From positions 1 through 27,857 of the IMG/VR virus record IMGVR_UViG_3300032087_002279: a stretch of DNA of 27,857 bases, one strand, 5' to 3'. The notes under the pieces were generated by a model. That model searched no databases and was not told where the DNA came from. It worked only from the letters and a program-made list of their open reading frames with translations. Position 1 is the first letter of the stretch; each line of letters opens with the position of its first letter. Shown here in pieces: positions 1 to 8,893 of the stretch. Both the position numbers and the translations under genes were made by a program. Source of the DNA: a virus.

Positions 1-436
1 AGCTGTTCTTTTTTGCTTCTTCTATAACAGAGAGCTTTGCAGCTATTGAGTTTCGCACATTACCTGATTTTTCTATGTCTTTAACCTGCGAAATTGCATC
101 TGTGTTGTATAAATCTACAACTGAATTTTTTTGTATTTTGTTTAGTCTTTCTTGACTTTGTTCTACATTATCTTGTAATCTGTCTTGATTCCCAAACTCA
201 ACTTGAAATTCTTGTGATGCGTATTCTTGGATTCCTTCTACAGTTAAATCACCTTCGTACATCATCTCAACTGCTTTTCCAACACCTTTAGTAGTGTCAA
301 GACCTGCTTTGTTAAAAACTTCTTGTCTTTCTTTACTTTCGTATTCTGCGATTTTAGATTCGTAGAGTGAAAGTTTTTCTCTCATCTCTTTCCAATTCTT
401 ATCGCCTGTGTCAGAGTTGTTTAGTTCTTCTGTCAT
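1..436 (-). CDS. Scaffold-like protein, C-terminus cut by window edge
   Basis: The first 145 codons of a minus-strand gene running off the left edge. The peptide begins MTEELNNSDTGDKNWKEMRE and is very rich in Glu, Lys and Gln, lacks Cys, and looks largely helical or coiled-coil. That composition, and a position downstream of portal where capsid genes are expected, fit a phage prohead scaffolding protein that fills the procapsid and leaves before DNA packaging. Start choice: ATG at 436, with a weak GGA about 10 nt upstream. An in-frame ATG at 451 would add five residues, but its AGAAG lies too close to act as a ribosome site. A promoter candidate lies about 160 nt upstream, so the gene may have its own transcript. 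A generic acidic coiled-coil virion protein is the alternative. Confidence 0.6.
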   Translation of the reverse strand, partial: MTEELNNSDTGDKNWKEMREKLSLYESKIAEYESKERQEVFNKAGLDTTKGVGKAVEMMYEGDLTVEGIQEYASQEFQVEFGNQDRLQDNVEQSQERLNKIQKNSVVDLYNTDAISQVKDIEKSGNVRNSIAAKLSVIEEAKKNS

Positions 437-607
437 TATTCTATTGTCCATTCTTCTACGATATTTTTACAAGAGGTGTAGAGTGACCTCTGTATTTTAG
501 TCTTACACTACTGTTTTTATTTGACAGGTCTTGTCAGTAGGCATCAAGACCGATTACAAAATGAAGGTCAAGTTTAACCCCCAGACCTATCTATAGGGTC
601 AATATTT

Positions 608-634
608 AGTATAACAGATAATTGTAAAGTGCAA
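608..634 (-). promoter_or_regulatory. Candidate minus-strand promoter for the scaffold/capsid segment
   Basis: Read on the minus strand, TTGCAC (629-634) is followed after 15 nt by TATACT (608-613), preceded by TG one base upstream (an extended -10). The 15-nt spacer is short, but the extended -10 can compensate. It lies immediately after the stop of the 414-aa gene and points at the scaffold-like gene. The untranslated leader (about 601 to 437) holds a small hairpin, TGACA/TGTCA around 531-545, and a GACC/GGTC pair near 583-600. An extra promoter for high-output scaffold and capsid genes is plausible but inferred. Confidence 0.45.
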
Positions 635-636
635 GT

Positions 637-1881
637 TTATACTTCTTCTAATCCTACAACTTCACCTGTTCTTAATGTAGCTGCACCTGCTTGTGCTGAA
701 GATGCTGATGCTATTTGTGCTTGGATTCTACCTATTCTCTGTGCCTCTGATTGTTGCCCTAATTCAGTGGCTTCTACATATCCTGTAGCTGTTACTGCAC
801 CTCTACCAAAACTCTCTGCACCTCTTGATAATCCAGGTAATACTGTAGATGCAGTTTGAAATCCTCTTCTAGCTTGTGCTTGTGTCAATCCTTGTTGTTG
901 TAAACCTCTAGCTACTTGTGTAGTTAATGCAGATGTACCTAATGCTGTTTCTGCTTCTGCAATAATCTGACTTTGTCTTATTTGATTTTCTAATACTGAT
1001 GTACTTAATTTAGGCGATATAAACATACCAAATATAGATTCTTCATTTAAGTCTAAATTAAACTCTCTAAGATATACTTCTTTAACTTGTGGTATATTTT
1101 GTACAATATTTTGATAACCTGTTTGTAATCTTTCTGCAAACTCTGCAGGTGATACATCACCAGATATAGCTTCTACAATATCTTCATCAAATACCTGTGG
1201 ATTTAAATTGTAGTTTCTTAGTTCTAATTGCATAAATTCTTTTGCAACAATGTATTCTTGTTCTGTCATACGAAGTGAATTATCTTCTTTTCTAATGCCA
1301 GGGTAAACAGTTTCCATCATTGGGTCTGAACGCATCTGCAGTAAAGCTAACTCACTACTACCAGTATCTATGTAACCTTGTACATATATATCAATTAATC
1401 TTTCATCTAAATATGGAAATCTTAATTTAGCTTCTTCTTTAGTTGTAAGACTTGGTGATTCTACTGGTTCATATGGTACATCTACAGTTTGTGGTGTATA
1501 TACTGCTATGCTTTGTTGTGCAGCATTGAGTCGTTCTTCTAGTAATCTTTCATCTCTTTGTTTATTAAGTCTATCTATTTCTGCTTGTACTGTTGCATCT
1601 GTATATGTACCTGCAGCATCTTCTTTTTTCTCATATCTTCCACCAGGTCCTTGTACAATAATGTATTTAGTAACCTCACCACCACCTGTAACAATATTTT
1701 GTATTTCACTTGGTGGTTCATAACTATCAACTTTTTCTTTAATTAAATCTGTTTCTATTTCTAATTGGCTTCTTGTATCTAATGGTTCAATTTTTCTAGT
1801 TTTTAAAAATATTTCTTCTGACTCACCTCTAGCAATAGCTTCATCTTCGCTACCATATCCTAATATTTGCCACCACTCCAT
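637..1881 (-). CDS. Putative internal virion protein, 414 aa
   Basis: Begins MEWWQILGYGSEDEAIARGE, with AGGAGA a few bases before the ATG. It is soluble and acidic at the N-terminus. The C-terminal third (about residues 290-410) is Ala/Gln/Thr-rich and helical, reading as a series of short helices around TQVARGLQQQGLTQAQARRG. The middle part (about 205-290, including GDVSPAEFAERLQTGYQNI) resembles helical segments I associate with internal proteins of actinophages, without a confident family match. It is the last gene of the large-protein block and lies 8 nt behind the 396-aa gene, so it is almost certainly co-transcribed. A candidate promoter follows its stop. Function unknown; an ejected or capsid-internal role is inferred from position and neighbours. 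Confidence 0.6.
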   Translation of the reverse strand: MEWWQILGYGSEDEAIARGESEEIFLKTRKIEPLDTRSQLEIETDLIKEKVDSYEPPSEIQNIVTGGGEVTKYIIVQGPGGRYEKKEDAAGTYTDATVQAEIDRLNKQRDERLLEERLNAAQQSIAVYTPQTVDVPYEPVESPSLTTKEEAKLRFPYLDERLIDIYVQGYIDTGSSELALLQMRSDPMMETVYPGIRKEDNSLRMTEQEYIVAKEFMQLELRNYNLNPQVFDEDIVEAISGDVSPAEFAERLQTGYQNIVQNIPQVKEVYLREFNLDLNEESIFGMFISPKLSTSVLENQIRQSQIIAEAETALGTSALTTQVARGLQQQGLTQAQARRGFQTASTVLPGLSRGAESFGRGAVTATGYVEATELGQQSEAQRIGRIQAQIASASSAQAGAATLRTGEVVGLEEV

Positions 1882-1889
1882 AATTTCTC

Positions 1890-3080
1890 CTAACTAAATG
1901 CTGCCGATAAATCTTGTTTAAAATTACCTGCCATACCACTAAGTATATCTTGTTGTACACCTGGTGTATTCTGGTAATCGTTTCTTACTTGCTTACCTAT
2001 GATTGTGTAATCACCTTTAAAATCTTTAGCTAAGTTATCCATGTATGATTTAAACTCTTTGTTTGGTGCTTGTTTAGTTATGTTAAATCCATAGTTATAC
2101 AATGGTGCAGACCAAGTGCTGTGTTTAGAACCAGAGAAATGTGGATATACTTTATCATGTGCAGCTTGTAACTCTGTTCTTATTTTTTCTTCTTGCACAT
2201 TACTTTCACTAAGTGCATCTAGTCTTAACATACCTGCATACTTTTCTAGTTGTCCTGATTCTATGTAACCATCTAATGCACTTTCACCCATTATGTCAAT
2301 AATAATATTTTTAGCTGCTAATTCTCCTGTCTTTGTTTCATCAATCATACCTATGTATTTACGATATGATTCAGGTATAGCATCATCACCACCTGACATT
2401 TTTCTATAATAAGAATCAGACAACAATGTCATAATTTCAAATGCTTTAGCACTACTCATAGCTTGACCTTCTATCATCTTGCCTGATGTAATATCTAGTG
2501 CTAGTTGTGATGATAAAGAATTAAATCCAGAACCAGTTATACCTAAACCATTTAGGTCAACATTAAAGTTTTCTTTGTTCTGTGCTAACTGTGCATCTGC
2601 TCTGTCTGGTGCAAGTAATTTAAGTTGTATAAAGTTTCTCTCTTGTTCTGTTGTATTCAAGTAGTAAGGTGTATTTCTTATCTCCTCTTCTGTTACTGGT
2701 ATTCCTGTAAGTGCAGAAGAAGCATAAAGTTTTACAATATCCTCTTCATATATCCAATTACCTGATATAGCAGCATATGAATCTATAGATTTTTCTAATG
2801 CAGTTTCTATCTCTGACCAACTTTTGTCATCTGGGTCTTGTAGCTGTGAATAATTTAATACTGGTACAAACAATCTTTCGTTTGCGTTTTCCCATTCTTC
2901 TTTTGTAAATGATTGTATTCCTGCAGGAGGTTGACCATTAGTAAAGTAATTGACAGAGTCTATAAAAACAACAAGCGGTAAACTGTACTCTGGTCCTGCA
3001 ACATTAAATATTCCATAGTATTCGCCATCTACTTGTATTACTTCATCTGCTTCTATATACTCTGGATTAAAATTACTCAT
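1890..3080 (-). CDS. Putative internal virion protein, 396 aa
   Basis: Starts MSNFNPEYIEADEVIQVDGE and overlaps the stop of the 1128-aa gene by one base (TAATG), with AGGAAG about 10 nt upstream, so translation is probably coupled. It is soluble and mostly helical, with no signal peptide, Cys motif or obvious membrane segment. A recognisable stretch near residue 310, HFSGSKHSTWSAPLYNYG, precedes a C-terminal helical region. I associate that pattern with large internal proteins of actinophages, but cannot name a domain. Its place between the effector-like 1128-aa protein and the 414-aa protein points to one assembly or ejection complex. Confidence 0.6.
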   Translation of the reverse strand: MSNFNPEYIEADEVIQVDGEYYGIFNVAGPEYSLPLVVFIDSVNYFTNGQPPAGIQSFTKEEWENANERLFVPVLNYSQLQDPDDKSWSEIETALEKSIDSYAAISGNWIYEEDIVKLYASSALTGIPVTEEEIRNTPYYLNTTEQERNFIQLKLLAPDRADAQLAQNKENFNVDLNGLGITGSGFNSLSSQLALDITSGKMIEGQAMSSAKAFEIMTLLSDSYYRKMSGGDDAIPESYRKYIGMIDETKTGELAAKNIIIDIMGESALDGYIESGQLEKYAGMLRLDALSESNVQEEKIRTELQAAHDKVYPHFSGSKHSTWSAPLYNYGFNITKQAPNKEFKSYMDNLAKDFKGDYTIIGKQVRNDYQNTPGVQQDILSGMAGNFKQDLSAAFS

Positions 3081-6000
3081 TACTTATTGCTTCCTGTAAA
3101 TCCTGCATTATATATCATAGCAGGATTTTCTTTAAGTTTTGTAGTATAATCGCTAGTGGTTTGGTCTGTACCAGATTTGTACGCTTCACTAATTAAAAAC
3201 AATAAACCTTTAGTTAAACCCCATCCTGGTGAATATTTAGATATTTTTTCTTGGTCTAATTCTTTCATAAATTGACTACCAAAATCAAACTCCTCTAATT
3301 GTTTTTTACCTGGTGGTGTTTGAAAATAATCATATGCAGACATACCTAATACTTTAACTGGTTTTCCTGTAGCATCTAACTCTGGTTGTCGTAATTGGTT
3401 ATATACAGCACCACCTTCTCTGTATTTGTAAGCAGATGAATCTGCATATAACGCTGCTTGTGCAACATCAGCTAATGCTACTCCTATTTCGTAAGCTATG
3501 TATGTTGGTAATATGTTACCAAACTTTAATCTAGCAAATCCTAGTTTAGATGCTGCATCATCCAAATATGGCACTGCTTTCTCTATAGCTTTTTCTATAG
3601 CAACATCTCCTGGTGCTAATACAGGTGCTATTTTACCTAATCCTGCTAATGCAGTTCCACCTAGCACACCAAATCTTGCAATAGTTTTAGCTAATGTATT
3701 GTACAGCTTTGGATTTTTAGCTACTGTTTCTTGTGCTAGTTGTGCAGCTAGTTTGCTATCTGTACCACCTTGTTGCATTTTATTTTGTACAGCAGCTTTT
3801 ACTTCTTTTTCTGTTGGTGCTGTAGAGAACCTGTGATTAGTTAATGATACTTCTAAATTGTTTATCTCTGGTACAAATTGATTTACTACATCACTATCAG
3901 ATGCTATATATCCTTTAAAGTTTCCTGCATCCCAGTATTGCTGTACATTAGCAAAATTCTCACCTAATATTTTTTCTATCTCTTGTACAGAAACTTGGTT
4001 AGCTTCCATATCTAGTAATACATTAAATTTTTTATCTTGTAATTGTTCTGGTGTATAGTATTTAGATTTAAAAGTATTTTTTAATTCTTCATTAGCTTTA
4101 TATATTGCATCATTGTTAGCAAATTTTTCTTCTATAATTATGATTCCATTTTCATTTAACAAGTTTTCTTTTATAAATTTAATTTGTTCTGCTCTATTTT
4201 TATCCATAAATTGAAATGCCATAGACTCATGTACTACATCATATTTATCTAATTCATTAAATACTGCAAATCTTACAGGTTGTATTCCTTTAGCATCAAA
4301 TATTTTATCCTGGTCATCTAATACATAACTAAATGCTTCATTTCTAAATATTGCATTAGTAACTAACTCACCTTCTTCAAATACATCTCTAGCTTTTTGT
4401 AATGGGTCTAACACTTCTACATACAAGTTTGGATTATTCTTTGCTAATGCTTTTGCCCATGTTCCTTCTGTTCCTCCTATATCTAATACTTGGTATCTTC
4501 CTTTTAATAAATTGTCAGGCATAGGTTGTTTGTCAAGTAAATTAGATAATGCTAAACCTTTTATTATTTGTGTTTCATAAAATGTAGGTATTGATGTAAA
4601 AATGTGTTGATTAAAGTTACCACCTTCTTTAACTAATTTGTTATAGTCATCTTGCCACTTATAAATATCTGGATTGTTTAAATCTATAATTTGTTCATAA
4701 GCTGATTTTGGTCTATACCTTTCATCAATGCCTTTTATAACATCATCAAAAAACTCTTGTGATGCTTGACCTGCATCAGCTAAAGGTTTAGTAATGTTAT
4801 CTATTTCAAATCCATTTTTAGGTAAATCTGATACATTTATTCTGTCAACATCATCTTGTATCAATACCTGCTCTAGCTTTGCACCAGGTTTGTTTGCTGC
4901 TTCTGCAAGTACAATTATTTCTTGCTCATTACCAAATGACAATCCTAAAGCATCTAAATCTATCATGTTGTTTTTGTGTATTAAATAAGTTTCTACAGTA
5001 TCACCTGCACTATATAATTGATTCATTTGATAAGATATAGCTTGTGCTGATGATGGATTTTTAGACATTGATTGCCATGGGTAAAATCTATTTAATTTAC
5101 CACCACGCCATAACACGAAATAGTCATTAGGGTTATTTTTATATATCTCATTATGTGCATCTATTATTACATTTCTCATGCGTTCTTTTAAGTTAGTGAA
5201 TTGACCTTGTTCAGTTACTAACTCAACTAATACTTTATTTATTTCTGGTCCTAGTTCAGAGTTACGAGATTGTAGTCTGTCTAAAAAAAATGCTTCATCT
5301 CTAAATACACCCATAGGTATAACTTCTGTAATTGGCTTATCACTAAAAATACCAATCTTAACAATATCTGATAGTGCATCTGCTTGAAAATATGGTTTAT
5401 GTGCGTATGCAGTTGATGGACTGTGACTAGCTAAATATATAAAAAACTTTGTTATATCTTCATCAGATGCTCTGTTTTTTAATATTCTTTCGTATAATTC
5501 TTTAGCATCAAAATTTGTAGTTCTATTCCAAATATATTCTTCACCTTCTACTGATAATGTAGTTAAAGAATCTGGATTAAATACTTTATTAGGTTTAATT
5601 ACATCATCTGCCCATTCATCTATTTCACCTAAACCATAATTAAATCTTGTTTCTAGTAATGGTGCATCATCTACTACATTTGTAGGTGTGTCTGCAAATT
5701 GTTGTGTTAATAATTTTTTAAATTCTGGGTCTTGTGCTTGTAAATCTGTTACACCTAATTCTGGTATTGTTAAACCATTAATTTTTCCTGTTCCTTGTGT
5801 TCTTTGTTCATATTGTGCTGCTTCAACAAACATCAATATTTCATCTGCTGCTTTTGCCTTGCTCATACCTTCTGGTAAATCGGTTCTATCTAAAGTTTCT
5901 TGATATACCTCTATAAAATCTACATGATTAGCTACAGACAATTTTTCTTCATTTATATATTGTTGTGTTAATGGTGTTATTTCTGTTTCATCCATTTCAA

Positions 6001-6466
6001 ATAATTGAGCTGCTGCTCTCATGTCATCAAGAATGGCATCTATAAATTCATCAGAACCCCAAACTAATCTACCTTCATCTACTACATTTGTAGGTGTGTC
6101 TATAAAGTTTTTAATTAAATCTTGTATTTCTTTTTGTTGTAATTCTGCTGTAGTAATTCCATAAGCTCTTTTACCTATAGGTTCACCTTCTACATTAAAG
6201 TTTTGAAACTCTTGTGTTTGGTATCTTGGAGATACTTCTTCCTGTTTAAATGCAATAGATGTTATCAATTCCCCTAATTTTTCTTCACCACCAACAAGTT
6301 CTTGTAATTCTTCTAGTAATTCTAATTCTTCTAATTCTCTAATTAAACTGCCATGTTCTGGTGCAAAACCATATTTAGATGTATCTGTTGGGTCAGCATC
6401 TATACCAGTAGCTTTAATACCTTGTTCAAGAATTTCATTTATTCTTTTTAAAATATCTTCTGCCAT
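3080..6466 (-). CDS. Large late protein with ADP-ribosyltransferase-like and methyltransferase-like domains
   Basis: A protein of 1128 residues. N-terminal helical region 1-300 contains DTPTNVVD twice (residues 123-130 and 259-266). Residues about 405-540 look like an R-S-E mono-ADP-ribosyltransferase: LWRGG (Arg454), SMSKNPSSA (Ser466/Ser468), then GNEQEIIV giving an E-x-E pair (Glu514/Glu516). Residues about 630-800 look like a class I SAM-dependent methyltransferase: VLDIGGTEGTW (658-670 region), the acidic end of the second strand EVLDP (684-688), DVVHESMAFQFM (743-754) and GIIIIEEKF. The C-terminal part (about 925-1010) has two hydrophobic stretches that could touch membrane. It sits in the late block between a lysozyme-like protein and another large protein, so it is probably packaged and delivered. 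By analogy with T4 Alt it could modify host proteins on entry; this is inference. Arg454 to Ser466 is a short spacing for the family. Confidence 0.7.
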   Translation of the reverse strand: MAEDILKRINEILEQGIKATGIDADPTDTSKYGFAPEHGSLIRELEELELLEELQELVGGEEKLGELITSIAFKQEEVSPRYQTQEFQNFNVEGEPIGKRAYGITTAELQQKEIQDLIKNFIDTPTNVVDEGRLVWGSDEFIDAILDDMRAAAQLFEMDETEITPLTQQYINEEKLSVANHVDFIEVYQETLDRTDLPEGMSKAKAADEILMFVEAAQYEQRTQGTGKINGLTIPELGVTDLQAQDPEFKKLLTQQFADTPTNVVDDAPLLETRFNYGLGEIDEWADDVIKPNKVFNPDSLTTLSVEGEEYIWNRTTNFDAKELYERILKNRASDEDITKFFIYLASHSPSTAYAHKPYFQADALSDIVKIGIFSDKPITEVIPMGVFRDEAFFLDRLQSRNSELGPEINKVLVELVTEQGQFTNLKERMRNVIIDAHNEIYKNNPNDYFVLWRGGKLNRFYPWQSMSKNPSSAQAISYQMNQLYSAGDTVETYLIHKNNMIDLDALGLSFGNEQEIIVLAEAANKPGAKLEQVLIQDDVDRINVSDLPKNGFEIDNITKPLADAGQASQEFFDDVIKGIDERYRPKSAYEQIIDLNNPDIYKWQDDYNKLVKEGGNFNQHIFTSIPTFYETQIIKGLALSNLLDKQPMPDNLLKGRYQVLDIGGTEGTWAKALAKNNPNLYVEVLDPLQKARDVFEEGELVTNAIFRNEAFSYVLDDQDKIFDAKGIQPVRFAVFNELDKYDVVHESMAFQFMDKNRAEQIKFIKENLLNENGIIIIEEKFANNDAIYKANEELKNTFKSKYYTPEQLQDKKFNVLLDMEANQVSVQEIEKILGENFANVQQYWDAGNFKGYIASDSDVVNQFVPEINNLEVSLTNHRFSTAPTEKEVKAAVQNKMQQGGTDSKLAAQLAQETVAKNPKLYNTLAKTIARFGVLGGTALAGLGKIAPVLAPGDVAIEKAIEKAVPYLDDAASKLGFARLKFGNILPTYIAYEIGVALADVAQAALYADSSAYKYREGGAVYNQLRQPELDATGKPVKVLGMSAYDYFQTPPGKKQLEEFDFGSQFMKELDQEKISKYSPGWGLTKGLLFLISEAYKSGTDQTTSDYTTKLKENPAMIYNAGFTGSNK

Positions 6467-6467
6467 A

Positions 6468-7454
6468 TTATGGCTCTAGTAAGTCTAAGACCTCTTCAAT
6501 ATTTACTGGTCTGCCTGATGGGAATTGTATTTGTTCATCTACTTTTCTAGCTTTAAATGTAGATGGGTCAGGTTTTTTAAAACTTGTAACAGTATCAAAA
6601 TATTTTAAAAATGTTTCTTTTTTTGTTGGTTTATAATCGCCATTTATTTGTACACGACTTGGAAGATTACCTCTAGCTATATCTGTTTTTATCATAGCTT
6701 CATCAAATGGCACTTCTTTTGCTACTGCAGGACCTACTTGACTTTCATATTGTTGTTGTTCTCCTGGTGTAGCTTCTAACACCCTTTCCTCTTCCACATC
6801 ATCTGTTGGAGGAACTGTAGTGGTAGTAGTAGTTGGAGGAACTGTTGTAGTTGTAGTAGTTGTTGGTCCAGATTCATAATATGAGTTTACATCATTATCA
6901 ATAACATCTCTAAACTTTTGTGCTTCTGCTGCATCTTTTTCACTAAATTTTGTAAAGTCAGTATTGTTAACATCAAATTTCTTAGGTGTAAGTTCATACA
7001 ATTTTGGTAATGCTGTTTCAAATGTATCATTAGTTTCTATTTCTTTTTGATGAAACATGTGCCTAACTAATTTTGCATGAAATTCTAAATCAGCATTTTT
7101 AATATAATCTATTGCATACTCTTCTTGTTCTGGTGTAAAATCTCTAACATCTTCTTCATCTTTTTGTTGTATAGATGTTTCCCATTGTCTTAACTGTTGT
7201 TCTGTAGCACCTGGTATTTCACCACCTGTTTCATTTATTGCCATCCATATAGCAGATTCCATAGTTTTAACATTTGCTTGTCCGAGTCCATATGATGGAG
7301 ATTCACTGTCTTTAGCAGATAGAACAAATGGTTTACCCCCTACTCTTGACTCATAACCAAGTATTGGTACAAGTATTTTTATTTGTTCTTCTGTAAAATC
7401 TTCTGCAGCTAACGCTTCTATAACATCTTGTGAACTATAATCTTTTTCTGCCAT
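6468..7454 (-). CDS. Lysozyme/transglycosylase-like virion protein with Thr-Pro linker
   Basis: A protein of 328 residues. The N-terminal domain has a candidate catalytic glutamate in ILGYESRVGG (Glu35), followed by SYGLGQANV (54-62). This matches the order Glu-Ser ... Ser-x-Gly-Leu-x-Gln of soluble lytic transglycosylases, which cleave peptidoglycan glycan strands. Residues 197-217 are two blocks of Thr followed by Val-Pro-Pro, a low-complexity linker typical of secreted actinobacterial proteins. It joins the enzyme to an uncharacterised C-terminus of about 110 residues. There is no signal peptide, so it is more likely carried in the virion, opening the wall during DNA entry, than secreted at lysis. 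Its start overlaps the stop of the 478-aa gene by one base. No substrate-binding domain was recognised. Confidence 0.65.
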   Translation of the reverse strand: MAEKDYSSQDVIEALAAEDFTEEQIKILVPILGYESRVGGKPFVLSAKDSESPSYGLGQANVKTMESAIWMAINETGGEIPGATEQQLRQWETSIQQKDEEDVRDFTPEQEEYAIDYIKNADLEFHAKLVRHMFHQKEIETNDTFETALPKLYELTPKKFDVNNTDFTKFSEKDAAEAQKFRDVIDNDVNSYYESGPTTTTTTTVPPTTTTTTVPPTDDVEEERVLEATPGEQQQYESQVGPAVAKEVPFDEAMIKTDIARGNLPSRVQINGDYKPTKKETFLKYFDTVTSFKKPDPSTFKARKVDEQIQFPSGRPVNIEEVLDLLEP

Positions 7455-8890
7455 TATCCTAATCCTGTTCTTGTAGTTGTAAGAAAGTTTTGCTTAAACA
7501 ACAAAGCATTGTTTCTATCAAACTCTCTATCCTTTGCACCTTGTATTCTAGTAGCATCTCTAGCTTCTACCATCTCTAATAACCTAGCATCTACATCTAT
7601 TGCTTCTGGTATATCTTTAGCAGCAGCTAGTTCTTCTGGGTCAGGTATAATGTATATTCCTGTAGATGTTTCTAACACTCTGCCATCATTTAATGCTTTT
7701 TGATATTCTATACCTTCAGGTGTTTCACCACTTGGTGGTGATGACATAAACTTAGTTGTACCAAGTAATAAATCTTGTAGTCCTACAGCTTTACTTTCTA
7801 TTTCATCTTGTCTTGCTGCAGCTTGTGTAGATAGTTCTATAAACGCATCACCAATATCTTTGTAGTCTTTTGCTGTGGCTTTAAGTCCTAATCCTGCATA
7901 TATCTCATCAACTTTAGATTTAGCTTGTGTGCCTGTGACCTTTGGTCTGTTAACTGTTGAATAACCTACAGCAGTAAGTATCTCTGATAACTGTGTTCCG
8001 CCATCATTTTGTAGTTTAAATTCTTGTAATGCACTACGCCACTGGTTAGCTGTGCTTAAACCATTTTGCATATCTGTCATCCAACTTTCACCATCATTAG
8101 CATACGCTAATACATTGTCCATATACTTAGCTAAACCTTTATCCCATACACCAAGTTTTTCTGGTGCAGGTCCACCTGCTGCTGCTATTAATTGTTGTAT
8201 TTCAAATATGTCATCTCTTTCCCAAAATAAATTCCATCCATCATTTTGTAAAAATGGTGCTTCTATTGGATTTCCATTAACTAATCTAACTTCTCCATCT
8301 TTTGTTACATATTGACCTTCGCTGTTGTAGTAATTACCACCTAGTGTAAGTACACGACTTAGTCCTGCTAATCCTGTTTCATCATCATAAGCATATGTTT
8401 GTTCTACTTGTGGTCCAAAAAATGCTACAGCTTCTTCACTTAATGTAGTTTGTATTTGGTCAGAAAAATTAATATCACTTGTTTGTGTAAGATTTGTAGA
8501 TTCTTTTACTTTACCTGTAATATCTCCTACATCAGTTCCTACAGTTCCATAAAATTTTATTAACTCATTATTGTATTCAACACCTTCTGAACCAATATTA
8601 TTTTTTAAATCATTTTGTAAATTAACTAACTGTATTTTTATTTCGTTTAAATCTGCAGTTTCTTTGTTTAGATTTTTAAAATATACTACTGATGGTAAAC
8701 CTTGTACTCCTGGTATATTAAATAAATCTCTAATTGAAAATGCACCTTCTTGGTAATCTTGGAAAGCATCAATACCAAATAATTCTCTACCTACTGGTGT
8801 TGCATATGGAATAAAATTATTTTCTAATAGTGCAGTTATAAATCCTGCTTTGTTATCTTCATATCCTCTGTAATCTACTGCAAATGACAT
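7454..8890 (-). CDS. Putative virion protein, 478 aa, with PG-binding-like segment
   Basis: Begins MSFAVDYRGYEDNKAGFITA and lies 3 nt after the 2061-aa gene. The stretch around residues 228-265 (FEIQQLIAAAGG, then LGVWDKGLAKYMDNVLAYAN) resembles peptidoglycan-binding-like helical repeats in actinophage internal proteins: a short helix, a Gly-Val-Trp-Asp turn, and another helix ending in Ala-Asn. The rest is soluble, mixed helical and strand, with no catalytic motif I can name. The neighbouring 328-aa protein is the lysozyme-like enzyme, and the one-base overlap suggests coupled translation and a shared wall-crossing role. A minor structural protein is the alternative. Confidence 0.6.
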   Translation of the reverse strand: MSFAVDYRGYEDNKAGFITALLENNFIPYATPVGRELFGIDAFQDYQEGAFSIRDLFNIPGVQGLPSVVYFKNLNKETADLNEIKIQLVNLQNDLKNNIGSEGVEYNNELIKFYGTVGTDVGDITGKVKESTNLTQTSDINFSDQIQTTLSEEAVAFFGPQVEQTYAYDDETGLAGLSRVLTLGGNYYNSEGQYVTKDGEVRLVNGNPIEAPFLQNDGWNLFWERDDIFEIQQLIAAAGGPAPEKLGVWDKGLAKYMDNVLAYANDGESWMTDMQNGLSTANQWRSALQEFKLQNDGGTQLSEILTAVGYSTVNRPKVTGTQAKSKVDEIYAGLGLKATAKDYKDIGDAFIELSTQAAARQDEIESKAVGLQDLLLGTTKFMSSPPSGETPEGIEYQKALNDGRVLETSTGIYIIPDPEELAAAKDIPEAIDVDARLLEMVEARDATRIQGAKDREFDRNNALLFKQNFLTTTRTGLG

Positions 8891-8893
8891 TAA

